From Apis mellifera (Eukaryota; Arthropoda; Insecta; Hymenoptera; Apidae), in the NCBI RefSeq assembly GCF_003254395.2, contig NC_037649.1:9883931-9947930 (forward strand): a stretch of 64,000 bases of DNA. The letters run 5' to 3'. Positions 1 through 12,349 of the stretch are shown here, piece by piece (position 1 is the first letter of the stretch; each line of letters starts with the position of its first letter). A model generated the notes under the pieces. That model saw only the letters and a program-made list of their open reading frames with translations, made no database searches and was not told where the DNA came from. The translations under genes and the position numbers were made by a program.

Positions 1-1176
1 TCGTTCGAAATTTCATCGATGCTCTTCAACTTGTTGGCTCTGTTTCTTTTATTGATTTTCGATCGAGAAAATTAAAAAATTGGATTCCAGAGGATGGGAA
101 AAGCGTTCCCCCAATTTCTCCTTTCAAACGAATAGGTAGTTGGTTACACGGCCGGGTTACGCGATAAACTAGGCGCAGGCAAATTCCAGACACCACGTAG
201 AGGATCGGGTAGGGGGAGGGGGAGGGGGGAAATCGGAGACCAGTCGCCTAATGCAGACCGATGTCGATGCGATTTGCGCGCGTTACATCGAGCAACGCAC
301 GAATTAGATTGGGAAAATTGACAAATCGGACCGGTGTTTACCGGTTGGAAATTGGACGAACGTGGCCGCGTCAACCTCGTTAATTATCGCTAATGAAAAC
401 CAATTAGAACTCTTCAATAGTCGGCAACGCGAGGGACACCATTAACTAACGCAAGAGATATCCACGATGGGTTGCAGGCCGAGCAAAAACGTGGCGCGGC
501 ATTAATCGAGACGGCAGAAAATCGCGGAAAACCACATTTCACGCGTCCACCCTTCCTTATAAGCCGCGCACTATGTTAATTAATCGTATCGAGAGATATC
601 TTTAGAGAGTCGCGATTTTCCTAATAATTTAAACGGCTCGCGCTTTAACCTTGATCGAAAAATAATCGAGAGGAAAGGTTAAACGACGAGTGTTCGTCGG
701 ATATTCGAAATTCTGAGCTGGGTGAGGGAGGAGGGAAAGCCTTTGACGACAGGCAGGTGACGTCGGTGTCCGATCTTATAAACTGAGAGAGGCCTGGGAA
801 GATGGGCGCCTAGCGCCTCCGTATATCCTCATGTAACTAACATTAGATGCATAATGCATGGATAGGCTAGGTGTCGCAGCGACAACGTTCTACGACTCTC
901 GACGCCCCTCCGTGTTGCATCGTGTTGCCAACAACACCCGCGGTCTCGAGCTCTTCGAATACACGCCCGTTTTAAAATACAATCGCGCCTCTCGAACGGA
1001 ACCGTAAACTTACAATTATAGGAAATCTCCTCGAGAAATTTATCCCCTTCGGACGATCCTCGAGGTCGAAGAATTCGCTCGAGATAAAGTTGGGAATATG
1101 ACGGGACGAGAGAGATGTCGAAGCGATATGAAAATGCGCAACGACGCCGGAAAATTTGAATAAACTTCCCGATCAG
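1..1176. other. Non-coding CpG-rich unique DNA
   Basis: No gene is supported here. The sequence is unique, CpG-rich and holds many TAAT and TTAATTA cores, as is common in intronic or intergenic insect DNA. A minus-strand frame stays open for 233 codons across 829-1530, but it is arginine-rich, has no recognisable domain and overlaps open frames on the other strand, so I treat it as chance. Confidence 0.5.
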
Positions 1177-1247
1177 ATTGTCGAATAAATTGGACAACGC
1201 GGTTGCCGTACCACTTCTTCCATCCGATGAAGAAGAAGAGGAAGAAG
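1177..1247 (+). CDS. Candidate internal exon ending in an acidic tract
   Basis: Seen: an acceptor-like site (CTTCCCGATCAG) is followed by 71 nt with one open frame, then GAAG|GTAAGCC, a good donor. The frame enters with one base of a split codon and leaves with one base. It reads LSNKLDNAVAVPLLPSD and then a run of six glutamates, so the segment ends in an acidic stretch. The same frame has a stop shortly upstream of the acceptor, which fits an exon bounded by introns. I do not recognise the peptide. The pyrimidine tract is short, and the GAA/GAG run could be a simple repeat that is open by composition. No partner exon of matching phase could be identified nearby. Confidence 0.2.
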
Positions 1248-3595
1248 GTAAGCCACGTTGAAACCACCGATGGCGGTTTACAACGGGCCCTCCCCTGTAC
1301 CGATAAGGTTTTTCGCGGGGACACGAAACGGTGTGTAGCCGGGTCGTCCGCGCGAGATCTTGCCCGATACCGCGTTGTAAAGCATTGTAATGGTAATATG
1401 CGGCGCGCGCGGGGACCGATACACATCGACCGTGGTTTCGCCTCGCAGCGAAATCGTCGCGTGCAGGGGGACGAATCCTTTCCTCTCCCATCGATCGATC
1501 GATCGGCAAACCAACTCGCGGAGAGAACATGCCATTTATCGTTTTTTCAATCCTCGTCCTCTTATTTCTCTTTAATCTTCTTCTGGACGAGAGAAAAATT
1601 AAATATATCTAGATATAATATATATATATAGATCGCTTTTGTGGACGACGAAACGTGATTTTCCGTGTCAACCGTGCGGTATATAATACCGAAGCATAAA
1701 AGCACGGGAACACAAACGAGGTATAAATCACTACCTCGCTGCACAATCGTATTTCAAACGACGGTTGGCGCATCGCTAACAAGCCCGCTACTAACATTAC
1801 CCGAGCAATTACAAGAGGAGGAGGGGAGAGAGAGGGAGAGAGAGGGAGGTAATCCCAAACCAAACGGAAGATGATCCCTTGCTCGACGAGGTTCCGCTCG
1901 TGTTCCGCCATCTCTCTCCCTCGCGAATCTAAATCGATTTGTCAGGGAACGCGAAGCGGACAAGGTTCGGGAGGGCCTGGACGACAATCGCGAACGGGGC
2001 GGAAGTGGAGACGCGGCGCGTTGTTACGCGGCGTACAAGTTGGCGAACAAGAAGAAGAAGGGAGGCGAGTTCGAGGGGGTAGGATTTCCACGGGTACGGA
2101 CAGGTAACAACAACAAGCGCGGTTGCCCATTGTGGTAGGGACCGACCACTCTGTGACTTTTACAAAGTGGACGCATAACAAATGCCGACGCCGCCGCCGC
2201 CGCCGCGCATACATTAGCCCGCATTAATACCTGCTTGAATTTATTAATGCCCATATTATATTCATGCGTTGCTACGAGTTACGCCGCGATGCATTGCGCG
2301 AGGGGGCATGCGCCAACCCCGATGATATATCCACCGTCCCGCTCACTCCATTGTTCCGCGTTCAGACTTCTTTCCTTCTCTCGCGGGATATTTCCCCTCC
2401 TTCTCTTCCTGATCTCTCTCTCACTCTCTTTCTTCCAACTCGGTTCGGAACGTTAAGATAAGAATCGTTGTAACTGGCCATCGAGATAAGTCTGGCTTTT
2501 CGCCACGATCGTGAACGCGAAATTGTAAACCATATTGGATAGGTGTTGGTGGGATGGAAGTATCGGTGAGTATATTATTACTCACGGACGAGTTGGAGTA
2601 AGAATTTTCGGGGAAAAGAGGAGATTATTTTTCGAAAACTTTTAACGATCCAACTAAAACTTAAACGATCATTATCGACACGGGGATCTGATGTCGTAAA
2701 ATGATGTGGTGTGGTCGAATCACTCGCAATCGCGAGAAATTATGATTGAGTTATTGTTAATGCGTATTCACAGAGTCCGAGAACCTGTTTTTATACCGGT
2801 TACCAGGGGACGATCTTTAAAATCGAATGGGCTTTTAAACAAGGCTAAACATTCTCGAAGAGTAAGCGTAAAAGGACAACTAGAAAAGTTCAATCGTAAC
2901 TATAAAATGTCCGTGTTCACCTTGGGGTTGGAGAAAAGCGGACGCGTTAACATGCGCGTGTTTTCCCAACTATCCCCCTACTTTTCGAAATGACTTTTCG
3001 AAGCGCGGCGACCAACAGTCAGTTTCTCGAAGAATCTCTCGTTGAGGAAAAAAAAAAGGAAAGAAAAGAAAAGAAAAGAAAGAAGGAAAAGAGGAAGAAG
3101 AAAAAAGATAAAAAGAAAAAAAAACTCGTTGGAAGCACGGTTCGACAGAGTCTTTAAGCGGCGACCAAAAAGGCAAGAAAAAGAATTTGACACGGCACTT
3201 TCACGCGATTCTCTTACCTCTCTCGCCGACAAAAGGGACTTTTTTCAACGCGGAACGAACCGACGACTATGTACCAGAAAGTTGTATCCATTCGTTGCTC
3301 TTTGACAATTGTTTTTCAACCTCTTTGTTCCTCGTTGTTCCCTCGTCTATTCCGCATTCGCGACGAATTACGTAACGAGGAATTTCAAATTTGCCACTCT
3401 TTCATCTAGCGAACGTACGTCACTCTCTCTCTCTCTTTCTCTCTTCCCGATCCAATATCCACCACCTTAATCCTACATCCACGTTCCTCCTCTCCGCGTT
3501 TCCTCGTACGAGGAAAGAGGTAGGCGGCCTTGTTAGCCTCGGTCAATAGGTCCGCCCAGCACCGTGGGATCCGCCAACTTGCATTTTAGCGCGAC
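1248..3595. other. Non-coding stretch with purine-rich tract
   Basis: No supported gene. At 3,045-3,124 there is a nearly pure A/G tract built from GAAAA/GAAG words, which makes lysine-rich open frames on one strand and phenylalanine-rich ones on the other. Near 3,425-3,445 there is a short (CT)n. A GTGAGT donor at about 2,555 has no convincing open exon upstream. Confidence 0.5.

Positions 3596-3630
<35 letters not shown>
3596..3630 (+). repeat. (TC)n microsatellite, about 17 units
   Basis: Uninterrupted TC dinucleotides are visible directly. On the minus strand the same tract gives the Arg-Glu repeats seen in the overlapping open frames. Confidence 0.95.
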
Positions 3631-3632
<2 letters not shown>

Positions 3633-3899
3633 GGCGATAACAAACGTTCCACGTCGCGCGCGTGTCAGCCAACGAATGTAAATGCGCTCGTTCCGCGACG
3701 AGCACGGAGGAAGGTTTAGGTGGCAATTCAATAGAAGGCGCGTGGAAGAGATGCAGAAACTGATGCATGGATCCGAGAAGCGAGGTGGACGCGAGGACAC
3801 GCCAGTTTCGCGTCGATACTCGTTAACCGTAACACCGTAGAATGCGATCGAGGGGATATTCTATCCGATCATTGTGCGAAGCGAGCGAAACGTAATTCA

Positions 3900-4139
3900 T
3901 TGTCCCTCGAAGGGAGGATAAAACTTGCATCTATCTCTAAAAAATTCCATTCAAAAACCAGTGTTATTTCCAGGAACGAGTTCGACGAGTCGAGTGGCAT
4001 TCCGCTGTGCGTCAACCGAAAAGAGTCAACTGGGTTAACTCTCGATCTTCATCGAGAAATTCCGTCTCTGTCCAAACCTTCGAGACTCGCTCGAACGAAC
4101 GGGCCAACGAGAGATAGAGAGAGAGAGAGAACGAGATAG
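3900..4139 (+). CDS. Coding-like open stretch, possible exon from 3,973
   Basis: Seen: an 80-codon open stretch whose middle has balanced composition (for example NEFDESSGIPLCVNRKESTG) before it runs into a (GA)n tract that encodes Arg-Glu repeats. A respectable acceptor (GTGTTATTTCCAG) lies inside it and would place the exon start near 3,973. No ATG begins the frame and no GTRAGT donor follows, so any exon would have to be terminal or use a weak donor. I do not recognise the peptide. It is most likely a chance frame and is listed only for its splice acceptor and composition. Confidence 0.1.
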   Translation: MSLEGRIKLASISKKFHSKTSVISRNEFDESSGIPLCVNRKESTGLTLDLHREIPSLSKPSRLARTNGPTRDRERERTR

Positions 4140-4387
4140 AAAGAGAGGCGACGACGAAAAGTGGTCTCCATGGCGACGAGATAACGAGAGATGGATAAAC
4201 GACGAAAAACGGGCGAATAACCGTGGACGACGCGCAATATAACTAACGCGTGCGGTCTCCGTGTTAACGAGTGTACGAGGCAAAGGCGAGTATTTAGCGG
4301 ATTTTATCGGTCCAACACACGCACACGCCCCTCACTCGTTGGGCGCAACAACGGTTGCGTACCATTAATCGACGATAAACCAAGAGC

Positions 4388-4408
4388 GAGAGAGAGAGAG
4401 AGAGAGAG
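4388..4408 (+). repeat. (GA)n microsatellite
   Basis: About ten uninterrupted GA units are visible. It is one of many short GA/CT tracts in the window. Confidence 0.9.
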
Positions 4409-5414
4409 GTTCGTGGCAATAAAGTGGGCGAAGTTACCGCCTGTGTCCACGGTACACGAGCCGCGGGGGAAAGGACAAAAAGCGTATGGTTATTAACGCG
4501 TTAGCATAAATCCCCCGGGCTTAGGGGGTGGAGGAGGTGGCAAAAACGATTGTCTACGGGCGTAAACCCCGCTCCTCCGGGTTGACAATGACCGCCGCGC
4601 CACGGAGAGACGGTGGGAGCCGTAAAGGCTCGTTGAACACGAGGACGTGGCCACCGTGGAAACGTAGGGAGTTACGAGGGTTCCCTCTCCGGGATATATC
4701 GGCGGCCGGCCTCCTCTCCTCCTCGGTCGAGCCGAGTTACGATACAGTCCCCGGAACTGCAACGAATCGGCAGCAAAAAGGGACTCGAGGCGGGGAGAGG
4801 CGGCAAAAATACCTGGCGGGTGAAAAATAACGCGGTCGCTCGGGAGGAAAAACGAGACCGAGGGGGCCTGAGCTTCCTGTTACTTTGTTGTAGCGCGCGG
4901 TTGTCGTCGATCGAGGACCCGTCACGCTGGATAGACGCCGCCCGGATGGATCTCTTAACCCCCTTCCCCTCTACTTCATCGAATCGAAACGGACTGCGAT
5001 CAAGTTTTAATTTCAGCCGAACGGTGGAAAGATTAGGAAATACGCGAATGTGTAAATAAATAAATGTATATTGTGTATAAGCAAGGAGTAATTGGCAGGC
5101 AGCTATAACTCAACCTAGCTCAATAGTGCCACTGTACTCGCAATAAATTTCACGTCGTTAGCTACCTATCTCGATGAAATTTACGATCGGATTATCAAAC
5201 GTCGCGTAATAAATTTGCCCCCTATCGAATCGCGCGTTTCTCAATTTGTTCCTTCTTCGAAAATCGGACGCGGCAGACGCCGCGTTCCTTCCCAGATCCG
5301 TCGGACCGTTGGAATTTCATTCGGGACGCCTAGAGGAAAATGAAGAAATAACCGGCTCCCGAGCACAATTGGAAATCGGTTTTAAAACGACCACGTCCCG
5401 CGGCAACTGGCAAT

Positions 5415-5455
<41 letters not shown>

Positions 5456-5461
5456 TAGTAG
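5415..5461 (+). repeat. Compound trinucleotide microsatellite (AGC)n(TAG)n
   Basis: About 8.7 AGC units run directly into seven TAG units. The TAG half gives stops in one plus frame. The AGC half is CAG/CTG-type, a class that is often length-polymorphic. No coding context surrounds it. Confidence 0.95.
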
Positions 5462-7015
5462 CGACGGTAGTGGTAGCTGACGAACCTAGCCAGACGGTCG
5501 GGGGAACCAGTCACCGTGTCGTATTAGCGTACTCCGGGACAATTTGTAACGCCATCTTGGGTCCCGTCCGTGCGTAACAATGTAACCAGAAGCCTCCGGA
5601 TACCGGAGAAAATAAATGATTGGCCGAGCAGCCGTAAATCAATCATCGCAAACCGAGGCCCGCGCCGCGCCAGGTTCCGATCCATTGGACGGGCGGCTGC
5701 CGAACGCTTGAAAATCCAGTTGTTTTAACCTGTTGCGTCCCACGTCCGCGCGATGATAACACGAGAACAAGAGGAAAGAAGAAGGAAAAAAGAAAAGGTG
5801 AAACGCGAAAGGTGGGTGCAAGAAACGAACCAGCTCCTCCATCCCTCTTTTTTCTCCCTCCTATATACTCCGGAGTTATATAAATTAAAAGCAAAATTGT
5901 CCACGCTTCGCGACGCAAGAAACGCGTGCGCGTGTATCGGCGCGAAAAAACTCGTTGGCAAAAATCTCCGTTCGTTATTTCGATCGTTGGCTCGTTTAAA
6001 TACGCGCGTCCTCGACGAGGGGCCGATTCAAAGAAAACCGACGACCACGAAACGTCAACCACGAGCGTCCTCCGCCAGAAGGACGAGGCGGAGGGTAGGA
6101 AAGGAGGGTTGGACAAGAAATGGGCTCGCGGTTCCCGATTGTGTCCGCTCCCTCTCCCCGCGCCTCCTCCTCGGCCGGCGTGTTTAGGAGCTGTTGGAAC
6201 GCGATCCTTCGGATACCCGGCCGGGATGGAAAAACCACTGTCGAGCAATTTGTGACGACGGCGAGGTGCCGCCGCCGCCGCCGCGATCTTAAAGTCGACA
6301 CGTATCGCGTTCGTGTGCGTCGCGCTCGTGGCTATGGACGTGGTATATCTTTATACGCGTGCGTGTATACAAACGAAATACACGGCGGCGGCGGCGGCAT
6401 TCGGCAAAAGGGGATCGGCTTTCATTAGCCGTAATGCCTAGATAATTCGATAAAACTGAAAAATTCCGATGTCGCGTAAGGGAGTGATGCATGGGTCCCC
6501 TTCGTCCGCCCATTTAAGGATAAGGACGGTGGCCTCTCTTCAATTTGTGTATTTAAACTACCATTATTACCGTTTCTTGCGACCCTGCCTCTCCGTTCGA
6601 TTCGTCTCCGTTTACCAATTTTGCCCGTGGAAATTATCCGGGGAAACGTTGGATTTGATTATTTTTTCTTTTTCTTTCAAGAGAAAGAAAAATGGAACGA
6701 ATGAATGGATTTCGCAGTGGATCAAGGATCGGTCGTTAAGTCGGCGAAAAACGGGTTGTTTCGCGCAGCCGGATACGAGAAACACGATAAATCCTGCGTT
6801 ACACGTAGGCGTGCCCGCCTTCCGCGGTACCCGCAACACGAGAATCCCGCCACTGCTAAATTACGACGACGAGCTCTCTCCTTAAGTAAAGTGCAGGTTG
6901 CCTTCGTTTCTACCTTCGTTTCGTCCTTGGCGCTTTCGCGCGTTTCGAACGGTCACGTTTGGAACGCCTTGCTAAAACGCTCTGTCCATCTTCCACTGAA
7001 TCCATCCACAGAAAC
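5462..7015. other. Non-coding stretch with short CGN repeats
   Basis: No supported gene. Short (CCG)n/(GGC)n runs lie near 6,268-6,284 and 6,383-6,398. The longest frame is 201 codons on the minus strand (5,643-6,248). It overlaps a 144-codon plus frame and is rich in Arg, Pro and Phe in the pattern expected from background. Confidence 0.45.
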
Positions 7016-7114
7016 CTATCCTTCCAACGAAAACGTATATCGAGTAACGCGATCGAATCCATTAATTAACGTTCGGATCGACTTTGAAACAATAGGAAGA
7101 GGAAAGTTCTCTTT
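7016..7114 (-). CDS. Candidate terminal exon on the minus strand
   Basis: Seen: reading the minus strand, a strong acceptor (GATTCTTTTTCAG) is followed in phase 0 by 32 sense codons and TAG. The peptide begins KENFPLPIVSKSIRTLINGF and lacks the Arg/Ser bias of background frames. No AATAAA follows closely, and no donor is visible before the stop. A frame of 33 codons can arise by chance. The support is the acceptor and the composition only, and I do not recognise the peptide. Confidence 0.13.
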   Translation of the reverse strand, partial: KENFPLPIVSKSIRTLINGFDRVTRYTFSLEG

Positions 7115-9559
7115 CTGAAAAAGAATCGTTGCTAGATGGAATGGAAAGGAAGCTTTCGATCGATCAAATCAACGACAGCGGAAGGAAATTAACGTTCCAA
7201 ATATAAAACATTTTGCGAAACGCGATCACCAAAGAGTTACTTCCTAAACGCTTTCCGTCTTTTCACCTTTTATACTCGTCTCATACAAAGGAGATAAAGT
7301 TTCACGATACACGGGCAACCGGCTCTAATTACGAGAGGGACGCATCGTCAAAGAGAAATCGATCGAGGGTCGACCGAGCAAAAAGAAGAGAGAGAGAGAG
7401 AGGCGGTCAGGTTCAAATTCTGGAACCGCGGATCCACGGAGAGCACTCGTTCTCTGGAGCCGACTCCACCCCCAACGTGTACCTCGCTTTATCGGAGGAT
7501 CGTCGAAGCGTTAATGAAGCGGATCGGCTCGCGTCGTGCGCTCACAATCCGTACAAATGTTCCATCGGATTAATCCTTGGCCCTCATTTCACCTTTCTTT
7601 CTCCTTCTTCTTCTTCTTCTTTTTTCGAGAGAAAAATTTCTTCCCCTTTAAATAGACGACTCGAACGGAAACGAATTTCGCGCGCAACGATTCGCAAAAT
7701 AATTAAATCTGTTCCCGCGGAACTGGAATGGGAGAAAGTTTATGCAATTATTTCCTTTTATACAGGATTCATATATAGATATTGGAGGAAATAATAATGG
7801 TGGAATCCGTATTGTAGGATCGAAATAAAAGGATGGAACGGAATACACTGTGTAAGCAGGAAGTACGAGAGAGTAATCCCGATGGGGCCGATTCGTATTC
7901 GTGGAATTCGCGTCGTACATAATCCGGAGGCTCCGCCACAGACCTCAGAGCGACGGACCAACCACGAACTACGAACCCGCAACGTTATGAAAACCGCATC
8001 GGGCAGCCTTGGAATCGTGAGATCCATCCAAGGGTCACGGAAGCCATTACGAAACCCATTATTCAGGGACAAAATAATCCGATGAATCGTAAAATTCGAA
8101 TCACATCGATTAATCACATTGCCTTAATCCCTCTCTCTCTCTTTAAACCGTGTTTTTAATCGCGGATGCCACGCGCGATTCCTTTAACTTACTCTCCTCT
8201 CTCTCTCTCTCGAAAGGAGACATTCGTTTAATTCGAGACGGTTATCGCGTAAGTACGCGACGTTACGACGTCGAATTCGGCCCCGAAGGAATGCCGATAC
8301 GCGCGCGATAGCGAGCAGCCTCTTTCGATAGCGTAGGCACGAGAAAAATGCGTGGAAGGAATCGGCGCACGCGTCGATCGAGATACGCGCTCGGTGTACG
8401 CGTGTCGCGGCCAGACTGTTATTATATTTCCGAACCGACGGGGCCTTGCGTCCGACCGACTCCCCCTTCCCATTATTTCCATACGTAACCACGAGAGAAT
8501 TCCGCAACAATCGGCGAATATATCATTACCCTTGACCGGGTGGGGAAGATGGGATACTCGTCCAAGGATCCGAGGAATTAATTGGAGGGTGTCGATTTTA
8601 TGGATAGGGAAGCGGCAACTTCGACTGGCAACCGGCAATTTCAACCTGGATCCATGGTGTATATATATATATGCGGTAGTGGGGTGTGGGAACGTGGAGT
8701 AATTTATAGGACGTTGTGTAACGGGAGGGATTTTTACAACAACGTTGGACATTGGCGGCATGGGAACTGGCGAAAAGAAAAGAAAAAGGATTAACTGGGG
8801 CTACGATATCGAGCTGCGCCCGCCCATCCACCAACGTACTCTTAAGACCGTCCATTGTCTTAAAACTCGCCTAAAAGACGAAATCTCGATTCTATCCCAC
8901 CTTCGTCTCTGTAAAACGGGTGTAAAACGGGTGGCCCCGAATTATAATTATTATTATTCCACTTGCGAATCGGAATTCTCTCTTCGAGGATTTGGATCGT
9001 AGAACGCTTTTAAAAATTATTGCCGAATTACGTTTCGAAAAGAAATCGAGACTGAAAGGAGACGGCCTGTTACTCTCGAGGGACTCTCGAGATCGCTATA
9101 TAATTACCAGCGGCTCGGATCGCAGACGTAATTACGACGCGCGGGGACACGTGGAAATCTGTGGTAATCGTGGAGGAAACGCGGTCGGAGGACGAGTCGC
9201 GGCGAAGAGGAAAAAAAAAAAAGGAAGAGAAGAATCGGTCGGAATTCACACTCACGCCGGCTAATGAGCGTGAATGGTAACGCGTCGGTTGTTCCTCTTT
9301 TTTTTTCTTTCTTTCTTTCCTTCTTTTCTTCTCCTTTCTCGTTGAATGGGGCGCGTTGTGCCGCTTCATAATGCCGCGCGGATGAATGACATTAGTCGAG
9401 AAGAAAAAAATACGGCTCGTGTCGTGAATGCGAAGAAAGGAACGGGGAGGTAGGGGAGGGGGAGGGGAAGAAAGGAGTTGGAGTCATCAAAAGTCTTGGG
9501 CCTTGATTGCCCAATTTCTTAATCGGCTTCCACGAATCGAGGGCCGCGATATCGTTTAA

Positions 9560-9580
9560 CTCTATAATCGGATTATAGAG
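9560..9580. repeat. Near-perfect 21-bp palindrome
   Basis: Two 10-bp arms, CTCTATAATC and GATTATAGAG, are exact reverse complements around a single G. The arms are too close for an RNA hairpin with a normal loop, so a dimeric protein-binding site or cruciform is the more natural reading. Function unknown. Confidence 0.8.
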
Positions 9581-11246
9581 GATAGAAATGGCGGCAGGTG
9601 AACGAGAAGGCGGGGGCGGAGATCATTTCGGGAGTATAATCGACGAAAGGAACTCTATGCTCTTCCGTTTCGATATCCTCTCTCGTTCTAATCTATTTTT
9701 TTCGACGCGTGCCGGTTTTTTTTTTCAAAGCAAAAGTTATTAGAATCGTTTTACGAAACGATGTAGAGAAAAACGGAGATCGGTTTTTTCCGCAAGGATA
9801 TTAGCGAGATATTTTTCAAATAGGTTTATTTTCAGGTACGAATCAGGCAAGCGACCTCGATTGAGAAACGTGGAAATATCGATCTCTGTTTCGAGATACG
9901 GAACGGCCATAAATAATGGCGATTCTTGACGAAATATAGCAGAAGTTGAGAGCTCCCCTGGTGGGGCTCGAGTGGTGGTCGTGAGAACTTTTTAGATTAC
10001 GAGCGAGAGCTAGATTATTATTTACTTTTAAAATTACCAGACGCGATGGATTGCGAAAAAGATAATATAAACGTATATAAATAAATGAAACGAACACAGG
10101 TATTTTACGAAATATCTTTCGTATCGATCGAGGAATTTTTCTAAAGAGAGAGAGAAAGAAAAAAGAAAGGAAAAGAAAAGAAAGTAGAGAATACACGCTA
10201 TAGATGTTTAAATAATTTTTTTTAACAAGCGTGTCGAATATCGTGCGACCGGTCGTCGAAAAATTTTACGAGCCTGTCGGAGAGAAGGACAAGGTTGGGA
10301 AGTCTCTGTCCCACGCGAACGTGTCTCGAGTTAATGAATCATAAAGACGTAAAGGATCGTTCTCGCGGGGATCGGTACAATGCCATTAACATCGTTGGCA
10401 ATTAATGCACACCGTGCAAAGTATCTCGTTGCAACGTTCGACGGCCTCGAAGTATCTCGAAGGAACGGTTTCTCCTCGTGCCAGAACCCACTACGATCTT
10501 TTCCCTTAATTAAAAATAACGATTGCTCGCTCGAGATGCGGTCTCACAGTTGGCGGCTTCGAAACGGGATTGGCACGGGCATAATCATAATTTCCCTTCT
10601 TTCCACATTTTTTCCCCCTTTCCTTTTCTTTCCTTCTTTTTTTCTTTCCTTCCCCACTCCCGCAGTAGTGGTAATACCCGCTTGCAGATGCTCAAGGACA
10701 AGCCTGTCACCTTTCGTATCTTTATATACCGCATCTACGCGGCGGAGAAATGAAATCGAAACGAAGCCGCGAAAAAGATAAATGGACGTCGAATTAGAAT
10801 TAGCTCGAAAGAAACATTTCCTTTCTCGAGGAAAAAAAAAAAGAAACGAAACACGTAAGAGATAATATCCACGAAAAAGAAACTCTTATTTGACGAAAAA
10901 TTTACGAAATTCTTCACTCTCTTCTTTTTCCCTCGTTACATCGACCGTCTCGTAAAGTATCCTTCTTCTCTCCTTCCTCTCTCCCACGCCCACGACTAAC
11001 TGGGCGCGTACACACTCACACACACACACATATATATACACGACGAAGCACGATTTATCGAGCTAATTTTGGGACAATGGGGAAGAATGCAAGGGAGGGG
11101 TGAGGATGAGAAAAGCGGTGAAAGGAAAAGAAGGTTGAGGATGCACAACAGGTTACGGTTACCGGGTATGGTAGTTAACGGTGCGAATTGCTCGCCATAT
11201 ACGTAGCCCTGTCGCGGTTATGCCGGCCGGGCTAATGCCGGCGACC

Positions 11247-11262
11247 CGTGGGGGCCCCCACG
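11247..11262. repeat. Perfect 16-bp GC palindrome
   Basis: CGTGGGGGCCCCCACG is its own reverse complement. It sits in a unique CpG-rich segment (about 11,150-11,380) with little simple repeat. It could be a dimeric C2H2-type binding site, but that is inference from base content only. Confidence 0.8.
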
Positions 11263-12329
11263 TAACCCGTTTACACAGCCGTAAATATAGCAGGGGACTA
11301 ATGTGGTGCAACTTTACGTCGCGAGTTACACGATCATCCCCCACCGTATCTGCCTGCTATACCCGTATATGCGGCTCCGCCACGCACACACACGCCCGAT
11401 CCACGGCCTCCTCGCCTTACACCGGATCAATTAGGAATTTAAATTTGCCGCTCGAGAATCGTCCGCGTTTGGACATCAAAGCAATTTTTTTTTTTTCAAC
11501 GCTGGGAGTCGAACACGCCCGCGAGAAACCTTCCCTCCTCCTCTCTCTATTTCTTTTTCTCCTGATCACGTTTCAACAAAGGTTACACAGAGCGAGCACG
11601 AATTGTCGTTCCTTGAATTTTCATCGCAATTCCCACTCATCTATCTACGATCGTTTCTATCTACGTCCGCGCATGCGTCTGTCTTTTCCATTCGAAAACA
11701 GGTCGAGGTTATTATTTGCTCGTTTCGAGGGAAGGCCGTACCTGTTCCCTCTCCTCAGAACGCGGAGGATTCTTATCTATCTGGAGGAAGAAGAGAAAGA
11801 GGAAAATCGACCTTCGGCCAGAATGTCTCGTATCGCCGAATATATACTTCCGCGTTCCGACAAGGTACACGATAATCGTAGCTCGATTGTCCATCTGAAA
11901 AGGCCTGGAACGATCTTATTCCCGTATTCGTAGCTAATGGATTTGGAAGCGATCTGCTTAAATCGGCTCGGTTCGATGAGAGTAAACCTCTACGATGGAA
12001 CTATTCTGATTATTCGAATTATTATTAACCATTTGATTATTCTGATTATTCGAAGGTTCGAAGGTGTAGGCCGTCGCGTTATATCGATCGAACGTGCATG
12101 GTGACAGGATCGGTCAGATCTCGTAGTGATACGAGCCGCTAGTTTTTGCATAAATTCGGTTTCGACGACGGTCTCAAAAATCAAAATTCGTTTTCGAGGA
12201 ATTGGGATGATTCGATATCCTTCGTTACTTTCAACTCTGAATTTCTCCTCTCCATCGATAATTCTATTTCGATTTCTGCTCGATTTCATCCTCGCGATGG
12301 ATAAATAATTTCCAATTAAATCGCCGATA

Positions 12330-12349
12330 ATATATATATATATATATAT
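12330..12349. repeat. (TA)n microsatellite
   Basis: About ten uninterrupted TA units are visible. Confidence 0.9.

Noticed and set aside
829..1530. 233-codon minus-strand open frame
   Set aside because: Low-complexity Ser run and Arg bias. Both strands are open over the same interval and no splice signal bounds it.
5017..5055. Acceptor (GTTTTAATTTCAG) followed by 12 codons, TAA and AATAAATAAATG
   Set aside because: The arrangement resembles a tiny last exon with a poly(A) signal, but 12 codons are too few to support coding and the AATAAA overlaps an AT-rich repeat.
5643..6248. 201-codon minus-strand open frame
   Set aside because: Overlaps a 144-codon plus frame, contains CGN-repeat-derived segments, and has no recognisable motif or start context.
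7408..7432. GGTTCAAATTC B-box-like word
   Set aside because: Lacks the required CC after the loop, and no A-box lies at a suitable distance.
7213..7794. 193-codon plus-strand open frame
   Set aside because: Includes RERER and SSSSS runs derived from GA and TTC repeats. No splice or domain support.
11181..11933. 250-codon plus-strand open frame
   Set aside because: Rich in Arg and Ser from CpG-containing codons, no domain, no usable start or splice sites, and partly overlapped by open frames on the other strand. Typical background of this CpG-rich sequence.
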